A program made the position numbers and the translations under genes. 64,000 nt of DNA, taken from the NCBI GenBank assembly GCA_964551015.1, contig CAZKBP010000019.1:1-64000 (forward strand), written 5' to 3'. Below are positions 35,417-44,333 of this stretch, piece by piece. The notes beneath the pieces are model-generated. The model made no database searches. It was not told the DNA's origin and was given only the letters and a program-made list of their open reading frames with translations. Every line of letters begins with the position of its first letter. Position 1 is the stretch's first letter. The DNA is from CAZKBP01 sp964551015. GTDB taxonomy: Bacteria > Bacteroidota > Bacteroidia > Cytophagales > Microscillaceae.

Positions 35417-37516
35417 CTATGACTTCTTGATCTCTACTTGTAATTCTTTTTTGAGTTGCTCGATTAAATGGTCTTTGGCTTTCAGCTCTTCTTCAAACTC
35501 CATTTTCATTCTAAGCATTTTGTTACGAGCCTTACTTTCTATTTCTCGTATCCGATTGACTACATCCCGTTTACTCATGTAAAGTTCATTCAATTGCTCC
35601 TTGATTTTTTGTTCTTGCTCTTTCTGTCGGGTGATATCATAACCCACGATACAGACTTTATAAATCTCTCCTTGTGAATTATAAAGCGGATACATTACCT
35701 CGTAAATCCAGAATTTCTGATCGTTTTTGCGGTAGCGAGGAAATACTCCTTTGATATAATTACCACGGGTCACATCGTCCCAATCTTCTTGAACGGTTTC
35801 TTGGTTAGCTTTTTTCCCCAATAAAATAGAATAATGCTGATTTAATAACTCATACTTTTCGTAGCCTGTGGTTTTAATCACCAGGTCATTTACCTCTGTC
35901 AAATAACCCTGTGTATTCATTTCCATCATGATGAAAGATTCGTTAAGTGCACGAAGTTGGGTGCGCATTTCGTTGGAGTTGAGCTCCATTTTTTCTTGGG
36001 TCGTAACCAACTCTTCCATACTTTGCACCATTTCTTCTTCTTGTGCTTTCATCCGCTCGGCCATGTATTGAGATTCGTCTAGCAGGCGTTGTGTTTCCAT
36101 ATCTACTTTAAGGCGAGCAATGGTGGTGGCAATACTTTCTCCTACTTTATCTACAAATGTCTTCTTGTAGCTAGGAAATTCTTCAAAAGAAGCCAACTCG
36201 AGCACGCCTAGCACTTCATCATTGGTGATAAGCGGGACGATTAAAATGCTCTTGGGTTTGGATTGTCCTAGCCCTGATGTAATATCTGCATACTCATCGG
36301 GTACATCTGTGACATAAACGATATCCTTTTCTCTCCAAGCCTGACCAACTAATCCTTCTTCCTTGTGTATTTTTCTTACCAGAAATTTTTTCCTTTGATA
36401 AGCATAACTCGCTTTCAGTTCCATGATTGAGACATTGTCTCCTGATTCGTGGTTCACCACAAAAATGCCTCCCTGGTTGACGCTGAGATAGCGAACTAAT
36501 TCAGCAATAACGGTTTCGTAGAATATTTCCCTATCTCGGCTGGTATTTCTCAAAATCTCGGCAAACTTCGCATAACCTTCATTGAGCCAGTTTCTCTCTG
36601 TATTTTCTCGGGCGATGGACTGCAAATTCTCTCGCATCTCGTGGATAGAATGTCCCAAAACCCCCTTGTCACCAAAAACACTTACGTCAGTATCGTATTT
36701 ACCCAAACTAACATCATCAGCTAGGTTCTTGAGGCGTCCGAGCATGTAAATCAAATGATCTGAAGATTCGACCAGAGGTTTTAATTCGGTAAGCGACTCA
36801 TCCAAGGTATCAGGCAGATCACCTTCCAGAATGGCTTTTATCTGTTTGGTTACTTTCTCATTAGATTTGAGCACGTTTCTGATCATAAAGAAAGAAAACA
36901 GGACGCAGAGCAACACCACGGAAATAGAAAGCAGAATGACTGAATTACGCGTCTGTTCCGCATTATTTTTAATCTCGAGAATAGCAAATTTAGTAGCGGC
37001 CTGTCTATCGCCAGCTAGCTCGAGTAAGTCTCTGCGGATTTTATTGATAAGAAGTTCTAGACTTTTGTTGTTATCAATCCAGTCGTCTTTTTGCTCGGGA
37101 AGGTAGCTTTGGGTAAGGAATTTCTCCCAGTATTTTTTGAGTTTGATGATATCTTTTCGGGTCTGATAGGCTTGGCTTTGGCTGCGGGGCTCTTCGAGTT
37201 CTTGTATTTTTCGCACCATGGAGTCGGCATAAATCAGGATTTTATCTTCCCACACTCCTTCGGCACGAGATTTAATATAATCTTCTTGGAACATCAGATA
37301 GTTCTGCGCCAAAAAAGCCAAGTAGCTTACTTCCGCATCAATTTTGGAGGCATAGTCTCTGATTTCTTCATTCAGGCCAATGACTTCGTTGGTAATCGTC
37401 TCTATCTCTTTAGATTGACGATAAAAAAAAGCAATCCCTAGTGCTGTAATCAGGATGACAATCAGATAAAGCCGAAGCAGACGTCCTCGTATCGAGTTAT
37501 TTTCAAATAAATTCAT
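35417..37516 (-). CDS. Membrane sensor with GAF and PAS domains, no output domain
   Basis: This 699-residue inner-membrane protein has two helices (about 14-32 and 195-215) around a periplasmic helical sensor domain. A HAMP-like linker follows, then a GAF domain (about 310-460: GIFVVNHESGD, KEEGLVGQAWREKDIVYVTD, KSILIVPLITNDEVLGVLEL). A coiled coil, a PAS domain with PAC (FIMMEMNTQGYLTEVND, YPLYNSQGEIYKVCIVGYDIT) and a final coiled coil (about 620-699) follow. No histidine kinase, GGDEF, EAL or methyl-accepting signature is present, so it must signal through a partner. The ligand is unknown. Confidence 0.85.
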   Translation of the reverse strand: MNLFENNSIRGRLLRLYLIVILITALGIAFFYRQSKEIETITNEVIGLNEEIRDYASKIDAEVSYLAFLAQNYLMFQEDYIKSRAEGVWEDKILIYADSMVRKIQELEEPRSQSQAYQTRKDIIKLKKYWEKFLTQSYLPEQKDDWIDNNKSLELLINKIRRDLLELAGDRQAATKFAILEIKNNAEQTRNSVILLSISVVLLCVLFSFFMIRNVLKSNEKVTKQIKAILEGDLPDTLDESLTELKPLVESSDHLIYMLGRLKNLADDVSLGKYDTDVSVFGDKGVLGHSIHEMRENLQSIARENTERNWLNEGYAKFAEILRNTSRDREIFYETVIAELVRYLSVNQGGIFVVNHESGDNVSIMELKASYAYQRKKFLVRKIHKEEGLVGQAWREKDIVYVTDVPDEYADITSGLGQSKPKSILIVPLITNDEVLGVLELASFEEFPSYKKTFVDKVGESIATTIARLKVDMETQRLLDESQYMAERMKAQEEEMVQSMEELVTTQEKMELNSNEMRTQLRALNESFIMMEMNTQGYLTEVNDLVIKTTGYEKYELLNQHYSILLGKKANQETVQEDWDDVTRGNYIKGVFPRYRKNDQKFWIYEVMYPLYNSQGEIYKVCIVGYDITRQKEQEQKIKEQLNELYMSKRDVVNRIREIESKARNKMLRMKMEFEEELKAKDHLIEQLKKELQVEIKKS

Positions 37517-37671
37517 GTCCTAGCTTACTTTGTAGAAGCATTGATAATATAAATAAAATTACATAAAATGTGCTAGTTTTTTTCCAGCAGGGCTTTTCTT
37601 TCTAAAACAAAGAAAACAAGAGCAGATCATTCTTGGTTCTAGTTGTATTCACTGATTTAACTCTTTTCATT

Positions 37672-38136
37672 ATGGCACTGTCTGTACAAACCAAAGCCCC
37701 TGATTTCACACTACCTTCTACTTCGGGTCAAGACTTTACATTGAGCAAAGACAAGGCAGGAAAGCCCTGCATTATTTATTTTTATCCCAAAGATTTCACG
37801 CCCGGCTGTACGGCAGAAGCTTGTGATTTTAGGGATAATATTGCCTATTTCAAAGATTTAGATATTGATGTAATTGGCATCAGTCGTGATAGTGTAGCTA
37901 CACATTTGCGTTTTCAGAAAACCTATGAATTACCTTTCCAATTACTAGCCGATACTAAGGGAGAAGTGGCTCGTCAGTACAAAGCCTTGATTCCTCTCTT
38001 GGGGGTTACAAAACGAATTACTTATTTATTGGATAAAAATCATACCATTGTCGCGGTCTATGAGAACCTTTTTGGGGCTAAAAACCATATCAAAGAGATG
38101 ATTCGTGAGGTAAAACAGGTGGAAAATGCTGATTGA
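37672..38136 (+). CDS. bcp: Thioredoxin-dependent peroxiredoxin (Bcp/PrxQ)
   Basis: This 154-residue enzyme reduces peroxides. I start it at 37672 because the family N-terminus (VQTKAPDFTLPSTSG) begins right after that Met; the longer frame adds 13 unrelated residues. The peroxidatic Cys46 (PKDFTPGCTAEA) and the resolving Cys51 are five apart, as in PrxQ of the atypical 2-Cys kind. It is transcribed alone and convergent with hemE. Confidence 0.95.
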   Translation: MALSVQTKAPDFTLPSTSGQDFTLSKDKAGKPCIIYFYPKDFTPGCTAEACDFRDNIAYFKDLDIDVIGISRDSVATHLRFQKTYELPFQLLADTKGEVARQYKALIPLLGVTKRITYLLDKNHTIVAVYENLFGAKNHIKEMIREVKQVENAD

Positions 38137-38194
38137 TACCTTGCTGCTTACGATTTCTTTTTAAGATTCTCTCGAGATGAATCAAAATATAAAT

Positions 38195-38227
38195 AAAGGC
38201 TTATAGGATCAAATCTTGTAAGCCTTT
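38195..38227 (-). terminator. Hairpin overlapping the hemE 3' end
   Basis: Arms AAAGGCTTA and TAAGCCTTT (9 bp, 15-nt loop) span the hemE stop. On the minus strand they run into a T-rich tract (TTTATTTATATTTTG). It may also stop transcription from bcp. The loop is long, so the call is moderate. Confidence 0.5.
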
Positions 38228-39234
38228 ACAGTTTCTATCAATAGCTTGGCTTTTTCGGGGTCAGTATCTGGGTAGACTCCGTGCCCGAGATTCACAATAT
38301 GTTTTGTACCAAAAGTATCAAGCATGCCTTTTGCTTTCGCTATGAGTTGTTTCTCAGGAGCATAGAGTAAACACGGATCAAGATTACCTTGGAGAATTTT
38401 ATCCTGACCTACCTGCTTTCTAGACTCACGAATGTCCATCGTCCAATCCAAACCCACTGCTTCACAAGGAAGGTCAGCGAAAGCCTTTAGGGCAAAATGC
38501 GCTCCTTTGGCAAAAACAATCACGGGAACTTCTACAATAGCCTCACAAATTTGTCGGATATAAGGAAGCGCAAATTCTTGGTAAGAATCTGGCGACAACA
38601 GACCCGCCCAAGAATCAAATATTTGCACTAAGTCTGCTCCAGCTTGAATTTGTGCTTTGAGATAGAGAATGGTACTTTGGGTAATTTTATCCAAGAGCTG
38701 ATGTGCTAGCTCAGGAGCTTGGTATAGCATACGTTTGGCCTGTGAAAAAGTCTTGGAGCCACTGCCCTCCACCATGTAGGCCATAATCGTCCAAGGAGCA
38801 CCCGCAAAACCAATGAGTGGAACTCTGGCTCTGAGTTCTTTTTTGGTGAGACGAATGGCTTCCAGCACATAGGGAAGTCTTTCCTCAGGGTCGGCCACTT
38901 GTAGCTTGGCAATATCTTCTGCTTGGCGAACGGTTTTTGGGAAATGAGGCCCTTTTTTTTCTACCATTTCGTAGGGTAGCCCCATCGCTTCGGGAATCAC
39001 TAAAATATCGGAGAAAATAATGGCTGCGTCTACTCCTAAGATATCCACGGGTTGCAAGGTGACTTCAGCGGCCAATTCGGGTGTACTCACCAGTTCTATA
39101 AAGCCACTTAGTTTATTTCTTAGGGCACGATACTCGGGTAGCATCCGACCTGCTTGGCGCATGAGCCAGATAGGTTTTCTTTCGGTAGCTTCTCCTTTGA
39201 GCGTACGTAGGATTAAGTCGTTTTGAATTTGCAT
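38209..39234 (-). CDS. hemE: Uroporphyrinogen decarboxylase
   Basis: HemE removes four carboxyl groups from uroporphyrinogen III to give coproporphyrinogen III in haem synthesis. The 341-residue length fits. The substrate-binding N-terminus PIWLMRQAGRMLPEYR, the conserved IIFSDILVIPEAMG and the C-terminal VNLGHGVYPDTDP are all present. The start is at the usual distance from the first motif. A perfect -7 motif ends four bases before the ATG, so translation may begin on a leaderless mRNA. No other haem gene is near. Confidence 0.97.
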   Translation of the reverse strand: MQIQNDLILRTLKGEATERKPIWLMRQAGRMLPEYRALRNKLSGFIELVSTPELAAEVTLQPVDILGVDAAIIFSDILVIPEAMGLPYEMVEKKGPHFPKTVRQAEDIAKLQVADPEERLPYVLEAIRLTKKELRARVPLIGFAGAPWTIMAYMVEGSGSKTFSQAKRMLYQAPELAHQLLDKITQSTILYLKAQIQAGADLVQIFDSWAGLLSPDSYQEFALPYIRQICEAIVEVPVIVFAKGAHFALKAFADLPCEAVGLDWTMDIRESRKQVGQDKILQGNLDPCLLYAPEKQLIAKAKGMLDTFGTKHIVNLGHGVYPDTDPEKAKLLIETVKAYKI

Positions 39235-39709
39235 GGGGCAAAGATAATAGTTGTCCGTAGTTGCTTATGAATTATCAGTTTCTTTTTCAGGGTTTGGCTT
39301 TGGGTATTTTCTAATTTTATTTGAGACTAGGGCTTCAAAATTGATAAAATGAGCGCGATTAGTTCTCAATACCTTCATTTTACAGGGCAAAATTTCTTAA
39401 AATTAAATACATGTATTTTATTTCAAAATTTGTATATTCACAGAATAAAATTCTTCGCTTTGAGGATTTATTTTTGCTCAACCTAATTTTTAGTCTGTTT
39501 CCAAGTTCCTCTTTATGATTCAAAGGCTAAAAAAGGGTCTAAAAAGAGCGTTTTCTGTTATTAATAAATGTATTATTTAAAATAACATTAACAATACTTT
39601 TTAGCAACATTTAGCCCTTCCTCCCGTAGATTTTACTCAGCTTATGCTGGCAAAAAGTGACTAAACAGTCATCCTAAAAAGCGTCTAAATATGACTTTCT
39701 GGTCACAAT
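39235..39709. other. Long AT-rich region upstream of hemE
   Basis: This 475-bp gap between two minus-strand genes holds no convincing open frame. It includes the hemE -7 motif, a 14-bp perfect palindrome AAATACATGTATTT (39405-39418), and a TGACTAAACAGTCA dyad near 39658. The palindromes could be operators. Confidence 0.5.
39239..39246 (-). promoter_or_regulatory. hemE -7 motif, leaderless candidate
   Basis: On the minus strand this is TATCTTTG, a full -7 consensus, followed by CCCC and then the ATG. The transcription start would fall at or next to the start codon. No -33 match was found. Confidence 0.5.
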
Positions 39710-40564
39710 CTATATATATTCCTTCTCTAGCTGAGCCAATTGCGTGCTGATCGTCCAAAGACGTTTGGCTTTGAGTGCATCACGTGCCTCTGCACTCGGG
39801 CGAACGGGCTTGCGTTTAGAGAAATACTTTCCACTCTCCTCTGCTACCTCAGGACTGCTTGCTAGATAGATGGCCGTATTGGCTCCTTGGTCAGGGCTCA
39901 GCAAAAAGTACTGCATGAAACGGAAAAGGGTTTGCACGAAAGCTGGGCCTTGTTTTCCGAAATTGGTAGCGACTCCCCCGGGGTGTACCGCGTTAGTGGT
40001 GATCTTAGTATCTTTCAGGCGCCGGTCTAGCTCGACGGTGAAAAGAATATTACAAAGTTTGGAAAGCGCGTAGGCTTTGATACTATTGTAGCCCCGATGC
40101 AGATGTAAGTCTTCTAAATCTATCCAGGTAAAACGGTGTGCCTCTGAGGAGATATTAATAACTCGGGCGGCGGGGCTGGCTTTCAATTCGTCAATGAGAA
40201 GATTGGTAAGCGTAAAGTAAGCCATATGATTTACGGCCAATGTGAGTTCGATTCCGTCGGCGGTGATCTCTCGATAGGGCTTAGCCATGATGCCCGCATT
40301 ATTCACCAAGACATCAATTTGAGAGAATCTAGCCTTAATTTCTTGGGCAACACGCTTGACTTCATCACGTAGGGAGAGGTCAGCCAAGAAAATGTCAATC
40401 TTTTCGTTTCCCGTTTTCTCTGTGATTTCTTGTTTGGCTTTTTCTGCTTTTTCTTGGTTGCGACAAACCATAAGCAAATGCGCTCCCTTGTGGGCGAGTG
40501 CTTCGGCGGTGGATTTTCCAATACCAGAGTTAGCTCCGGTAACAATGCATATTTTATCTTTCAT
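39710..40564 (-). CDS. Short-chain dehydrogenase/reductase (retinol dehydrogenase-like)
   Basis: This 284-residue classical SDR has the NAD(P) site TGANSGIG at 8-15, the NNAG motif (LVNNAGIMA), the catalytic Ser in VINISSEAHR and Tyr-x3-Lys in YALSK. The arrangement and the long C-terminal tail recall the retinol dehydrogenase/WW-oxidoreductase group. The arginine after the first strand (CRNQEKAEKA) suggests NADPH. The substrate is unknown. It follows the Gfo/Idh gene by 25 bp on the same strand, so the two may be co-transcribed. Confidence 0.9.
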   Translation of the reverse strand: MKDKICIVTGANSGIGKSTAEALAHKGAHLLMVCRNQEKAEKAKQEITEKTGNEKIDIFLADLSLRDEVKRVAQEIKARFSQIDVLVNNAGIMAKPYREITADGIELTLAVNHMAYFTLTNLLIDELKASPAARVINISSEAHRFTWIDLEDLHLHRGYNSIKAYALSKLCNILFTVELDRRLKDTKITTNAVHPGGVATNFGKQGPAFVQTLFRFMQYFLLSPDQGANTAIYLASSPEVAEESGKYFSKRKPVRPSAEARDALKAKRLWTISTQLAQLEKEYI

Positions 40565-40589
40565 GGGTGTTTGCTTTCAATGAATTGCA

Positions 40590-41567
40590 CTAATCATATT
40601 CAATCCCAGCTTCTTCTCTGACCCAGTCGAGCATTTCCATCAGAAAAAGGGAGTCTTGCCAGGTCATCAGATCGCTTTGGGTTTTTCCTTGTTGTAGACA
40701 TTTAACCACTTCTGTGGCTTCATAGTTATAACCATTTCCCTCTGTTTCAAAATTAATACTTTGGCGATCGGTCAAATGCTGAATGACTTCAATTTTGGTA
40801 TCAGGAGCATGAAAAGGGCGGCTCATCTTGATCGTGCCTGACTCCCCAAAGATATTGGCTTCTAAACTCTGATGAGTCGCAATGGAGCAAGACAAGAAAG
40901 CCATTTTCTGCTGATAATTTAGCAAAATTCCGCAGTGCAGATCTGCTCCTGTTGGCCCGAAGGTGGCCTCTGCTTTGAGGCTTTGTGGTTTTCCTAAAAG
41001 CGTGGTTGCCAAGAAGAGTGGATAAATTCCCACATCCAGCAGCGCTCCCCCTCCGAGTGCTTTATTGAAAACGCGATGTTCATCTCCAAATGGAGCCGCA
41101 AAACCAAAATCAGCCTGAATGGATTGTATCTCACCGATGACGCCTGTATCCAAGAGTGTTTGTACTTTCTGGAAAGAGGGAAGAAACTTTGTCCAGAGGG
41201 CTTCCATCAAAAATAAGTTTTGCTGCTTGGCTAGCTCGATCATCTCCTGCGCCTGTCTTTTATCCATCGCAAAAGGTTTTTCACAAAGAACAGCTTTTTG
41301 ATGCTCTAGGCACATCATCGTATTTTCATAATGCAAGACGTGAGGAGTGGCAATGTAGACTACATCTACTTCTGGGTTTTCGGCCAAGGCTTCATAATGA
41401 TCATGATAATGTTTGACTTGGTACTGCTCGGCAAAAGTTTTGGCCTTCTGGGTAGATCGAGAGGCCACCGCTACGAGCTGGCTATCTGGCACCCACGCTA
41501 GCCCTTCGGCAAATTTGTGCGCGATTTTTCCCAGCCCAATGATTCCCCAGTTGATTGTTTTTTTCAT
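40590..41567 (-). CDS. Gfo/Idh/MocA family oxidoreductase
   Basis: This 325-residue NAD(P)-dependent sugar-type oxidoreductase has a Rossmann start (NWGIIGLGKIAHKF), the family EKP motif (CEKPFAMDKRQ), and a GGGALLDVGIYPL segment in the C-terminal domain. I start it at 41567; the frame runs 73 codons further upstream with no similarity and low complexity. The relation to trans-1,2-dihydrobenzene-1,2-diol dehydrogenase-type members is likely but not certain. An SDR gene follows at once. Confidence 0.92.
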   Translation of the reverse strand: MKKTINWGIIGLGKIAHKFAEGLAWVPDSQLVAVASRSTQKAKTFAEQYQVKHYHDHYEALAENPEVDVVYIATPHVLHYENTMMCLEHQKAVLCEKPFAMDKRQAQEMIELAKQQNLFLMEALWTKFLPSFQKVQTLLDTGVIGEIQSIQADFGFAAPFGDEHRVFNKALGGGALLDVGIYPLFLATTLLGKPQSLKAEATFGPTGADLHCGILLNYQQKMAFLSCSIATHQSLEANIFGESGTIKMSRPFHAPDTKIEVIQHLTDRQSINFETEGNGYNYEATEVVKCLQQGKTQSDLMTWQDSLFLMEMLDWVREEAGIEYD

Positions 41568-41725
41568 GATGACGTGATTGTTTAAATTGCAGATTACCCA
41601 AGATAAAACAAAAAGTCTGTAAAGACCTGAGCTCTTCCGAACCAAAGTTGATCTGCATTTCAATTTTATGGATGATTCGAAATCTTTCCTGCCTCTTATT
41701 CTCATTTGTAACTTGAAATCTTTAA

Positions 41726-41758
41726 TTTGTGATTGAAGTTGTCTAGAGCTTACCTTTG
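41726..41758 (+). promoter_or_regulatory. Promoter of the gamma-carbonic anhydrase-like gene
   Basis: TTTG (41726-41729), a 21-nt spacer and TACCTTTG (41751-41758) match the full Bacteroidota sigma consensus. The leader would be about 60 nt. This is the best promoter I found. Confidence 0.7.
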
Positions 41759-41825
41759 GACTACAAAAGTCATATTTCGCTAACAACTCAAAACTTCAGG
41801 TAACTTCATTCAAAAACACTTCAAT

Positions 41826-42350
41826 ATGCCACTCATCAAAACCGTCAGAGGATTTACCCCTCAACTTGGGGAAAAATGTTTTATTGCAGATAACGCCACC
41901 ATTATCGGGCAAGTCATTACTGGAAACGAATGCAGTTTTTGGTTTAATGCCGTAGTGCGTGGGGACGTGAGTAAAATTCAAATGGGCGATCAGGTCAATG
42001 TACAAGATGGAGCAGTCGTGCACGCTACTTATCAAAGAAGTGAAACCATCATCGGAAATCAGGTATCAATCGCCCACAACGCGATTGTTCACGGTTGTAC
42101 GATTGAGGACAAGGTATTAATCGGGATGGGAGCAATCGTGATGGACGGAGCCGTGATCAAAACGGGCTCGATCATAGGGGCAGGAGCCATTGTATTGCAG
42201 AATACGGTGGTAGAAGCAGGGCAAATCTGGGCGGGTAATCCAGCCAAATTTTTGAAAAATACAGGAGAATTTACCAACAGTGAAATAGAGCGGATCGCAA
42301 ATGCCTATCCTAAGTATGCTTCTTGGTTTATGGGAAATGATGAGCGCTGA
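41826..42350 (+). CDS. Gamma-carbonic anhydrase family protein (left-handed beta-helix)
   Basis: This 174-residue hexapeptide-repeat protein keeps the three zinc ligands of the family, His66 (VVHATY), His84 and His89 (IAHNAIVHG). The FWFNAVVRGD and NVQDGAVVH strands are typical. Many relatives (YrdA/PaaY type) have low or no measured anhydrase activity, so catalysis is not assured. It has a good promoter and is divergent from the Gfo/Idh gene. Confidence 0.9.
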   Translation: MPLIKTVRGFTPQLGEKCFIADNATIIGQVITGNECSFWFNAVVRGDVSKIQMGDQVNVQDGAVVHATYQRSETIIGNQVSIAHNAIVHGCTIEDKVLIGMGAIVMDGAVIKTGSIIGAGAIVLQNTVVEAGQIWAGNPAKFLKNTGEFTNSEIERIANAYPKYASWFMGNDER

Positions 42351-42410
42351 TAGGACAGCATGTCCCATTCACGGTGTTGTTTTTTGGCTGAGATAATTGC
42401 TGCTTACAAG

Positions 42411-42980
42411 CTAGTACGAGCCAATTCGTTTGACAATTTGAGATTTGACCACCTCATAAAAACGGGTAGGTTTCATGGTGCGCCAATTTTCTATCTCGAG
42501 GGTTCCTCCAAAGTTGATGTAGTAATCTAGGCGATATTTTTTCCACTCTTCTTCTACAAAGGAGCGAAAGTTTACCGCCGCGATCCAGCCATCTTCTACG
42601 TCTTCGAACCATTCTTCATAATAGCATTCATCTGAGCCGTGGAAATTGAGTACGTTTTCACCAATCAGAATAAATTGGTTAATCCCATTGCCAGTAAGGC
42701 GATCTACCACACAGCGTTTGAAATACATCACATCGTTATGGAGGGTGTCATTCCACTCACCAAACATCTCGATGATGGCAAATCGTTTTTCATAATTTAC
42801 ATACAGCAGTTTCACGTAGAGCGTTTCCGAACCAATGCCATCCCACTGAGGGTGAATATAATATCCATAAATATCGTGAATATAGTAATCTCCATAGCTT
42901 CGTCCATAAAAAGGAGAGCGAACGTCTGCATCTGCTCGATAATGCTTTTCCCAGTTATAAAAAGGTTCTATTTCGTGCAT
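42411..42980 (-). CDS. Uncharacterised protein rich in aromatic residues
   Basis: I do not recognise this 189-residue protein. It has no signal peptide or membrane segment. It is rich in Tyr and Trp (WEKHYRADADV, GRSYGDYYIHDIYGYY, CYYEEWFEDVEDGW) and looks like a compact alpha/beta domain. A start at 42980 is preferred because the reading before it is only six codons. It precedes, on the same strand, the kinase-like gene at 43164-44219, with a 183-bp gap. Confidence 0.6.
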   Translation of the reverse strand: MHEIEPFYNWEKHYRADADVRSPFYGRSYGDYYIHDIYGYYIHPQWDGIGSETLYVKLLYVNYEKRFAIIEMFGEWNDTLHNDVMYFKRCVVDRLTGNGINQFILIGENVLNFHGSDECYYEEWFEDVEDGWIAAVNFRSFVEEEWKKYRLDYYINFGGTLEIENWRTMKPTRFYEVVKSQIVKRIGSY

Positions 42981-43163
42981 AGGATGCCTTAATGCCATTA
43001 GGTTTTGATAGCGTCTATATTAGATATAAAATTACACAAATCATGCGTTTAGCACAAGCCTGAGCCAGTCTAGTCTTGATTTAATTACTCTGGCCTATTG
43101 CTTTGAGCTATTTCTCTAACAAGAAGTGCGAATCAAAGTTCACTCCTTTACTACCTGATTTTT

Positions 43164-44219
43164 CTAACGATAGTTGACGCCATTCTGAGAGTGTTTGACA
43201 TCGCGGAGGATCACTCGTAAATTTAATCGAACCACTTCTCCCATATTTTGGCAGCCCAGAAACTCTTCATTCTGATGATGATTGGCTAATTCTTGCTTGA
43301 GTTGTTCTACTTTTTCGGGGGTAGAAATTTCGTCCTGGCGCATACAATCCATCAAATCTTTAATCCGAACCCGCGCTGATTTGAGGCGCCTGGCCATCAG
43401 GGTTCTTTCTTCGTGTTGGTACTGCTTAAAGGTTTCAGGAGTCATCAATTCTAAGCAGAGTTGTACTACTTGATAATTTTCTTTGAAAAATTGAGGTAAG
43501 TACATCTTTCGTTTTCCCTCGTAGCTTTGCTGGTCAAAATCTATGGCACGCACCCGGTACTGTTCTTCATCAAAATCAGGGGTAATATCGATCACATAAT
43601 TATACGAGCGCATATCTCCTAATAACCTGACAAAGCATCTTTCGTTGAATTTGACAAACTCCTTGGCAATTCTCACTTTATTAAGACTAGGACGTTCCAG
43701 ATAATTTCGGATAAAAGCATCTCCAGGAATCCCTGCAATGTGTTCCTCGATGAGGGTTTGATTATGCACCAAATAATTAATGCGATTGGGAGAAAGAATA
43801 TGCTCCAGTTCCAAACCGTAAATGCGTGAAGCGTCCGCCCGTTTTACATAAAAATAATCGTGATTATCATTGTAATGATTAACAATACGGATCCGAAAAG
43901 GATTAGAATTCCCAAAAGTACAATAATCAATACGATCCACGTAAAGGTGCTCCATTACAGTAATATCTCCATCCGTTTTAAGAAGGGCATAAATCAGCGT
44001 CAACTGCTGATTCAATTCAGAAATAAGGTATTGAGGATAAACCACACTCTCCCAAAGTGTATCTTCTCCAAACTTGTCTTGCAAAGGAAAAGCATCTGTA
44101 TAACGCAACAAATCATCGTAGCGAAGAGGAAGATCGGTATCTCGCTCATATTCTCGTAAATAATCGCGTAGTTGATCTTTAATCAGGAAGGTGAGCTTTT
44201 TTTTGGAGATGGAGGTCAT
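43164..44219 (-). CDS. Uncharacterised protein with kinase-like (PKL-fold) motifs
   Basis: I do not recognise the family of this 351-residue protein. It has three features of protein-kinase-like or aminoglycoside phosphotransferase folds, in order: a lysine in a strand (FYVKRADA, Lys126), a catalytic-loop-like LGDMRSYNYVI with Asp202 and Asn207 five apart, and an IDFDQQ metal-site-like motif (Asp227, Asp229). The flanks are helical, with a charged C-terminal coil. No signal peptide is visible. It may be a kinase-like enzyme or a pseudokinase. Confidence 0.6.
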   Translation of the reverse strand: MTSISKKKLTFLIKDQLRDYLREYERDTDLPLRYDDLLRYTDAFPLQDKFGEDTLWESVVYPQYLISELNQQLTLIYALLKTDGDITVMEHLYVDRIDYCTFGNSNPFRIRIVNHYNDNHDYFYVKRADASRIYGLELEHILSPNRINYLVHNQTLIEEHIAGIPGDAFIRNYLERPSLNKVRIAKEFVKFNERCFVRLLGDMRSYNYVIDITPDFDEEQYRVRAIDFDQQSYEGKRKMYLPQFFKENYQVVQLCLELMTPETFKQYQHEERTLMARRLKSARVRIKDLMDCMRQDEISTPEKVEQLKQELANHHQNEEFLGCQNMGEVVRLNLRVILRDVKHSQNGVNYR

Positions 44220-44275
44220 GGTACGCGCTTGTTCTTGTCAAGGAAAATGAATCCGTATATTTTCACAAATTACTC

Positions 44276-44311
44276 AAAAAAACCGATCAGGAAAAGACCC
44301 AATCGGTTTTT
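44276..44311 (-). terminator. Terminator of the fasciclin gene
   Basis: A 10-bp stem AAAAACCGAT/ATCGGTTTTT with a 14-nt loop ends in seven T on the minus strand, shortly past the fasciclin stop. Confidence 0.8.
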
Positions 44312-44333
44312 GTATTTATCACAAACATCATAT

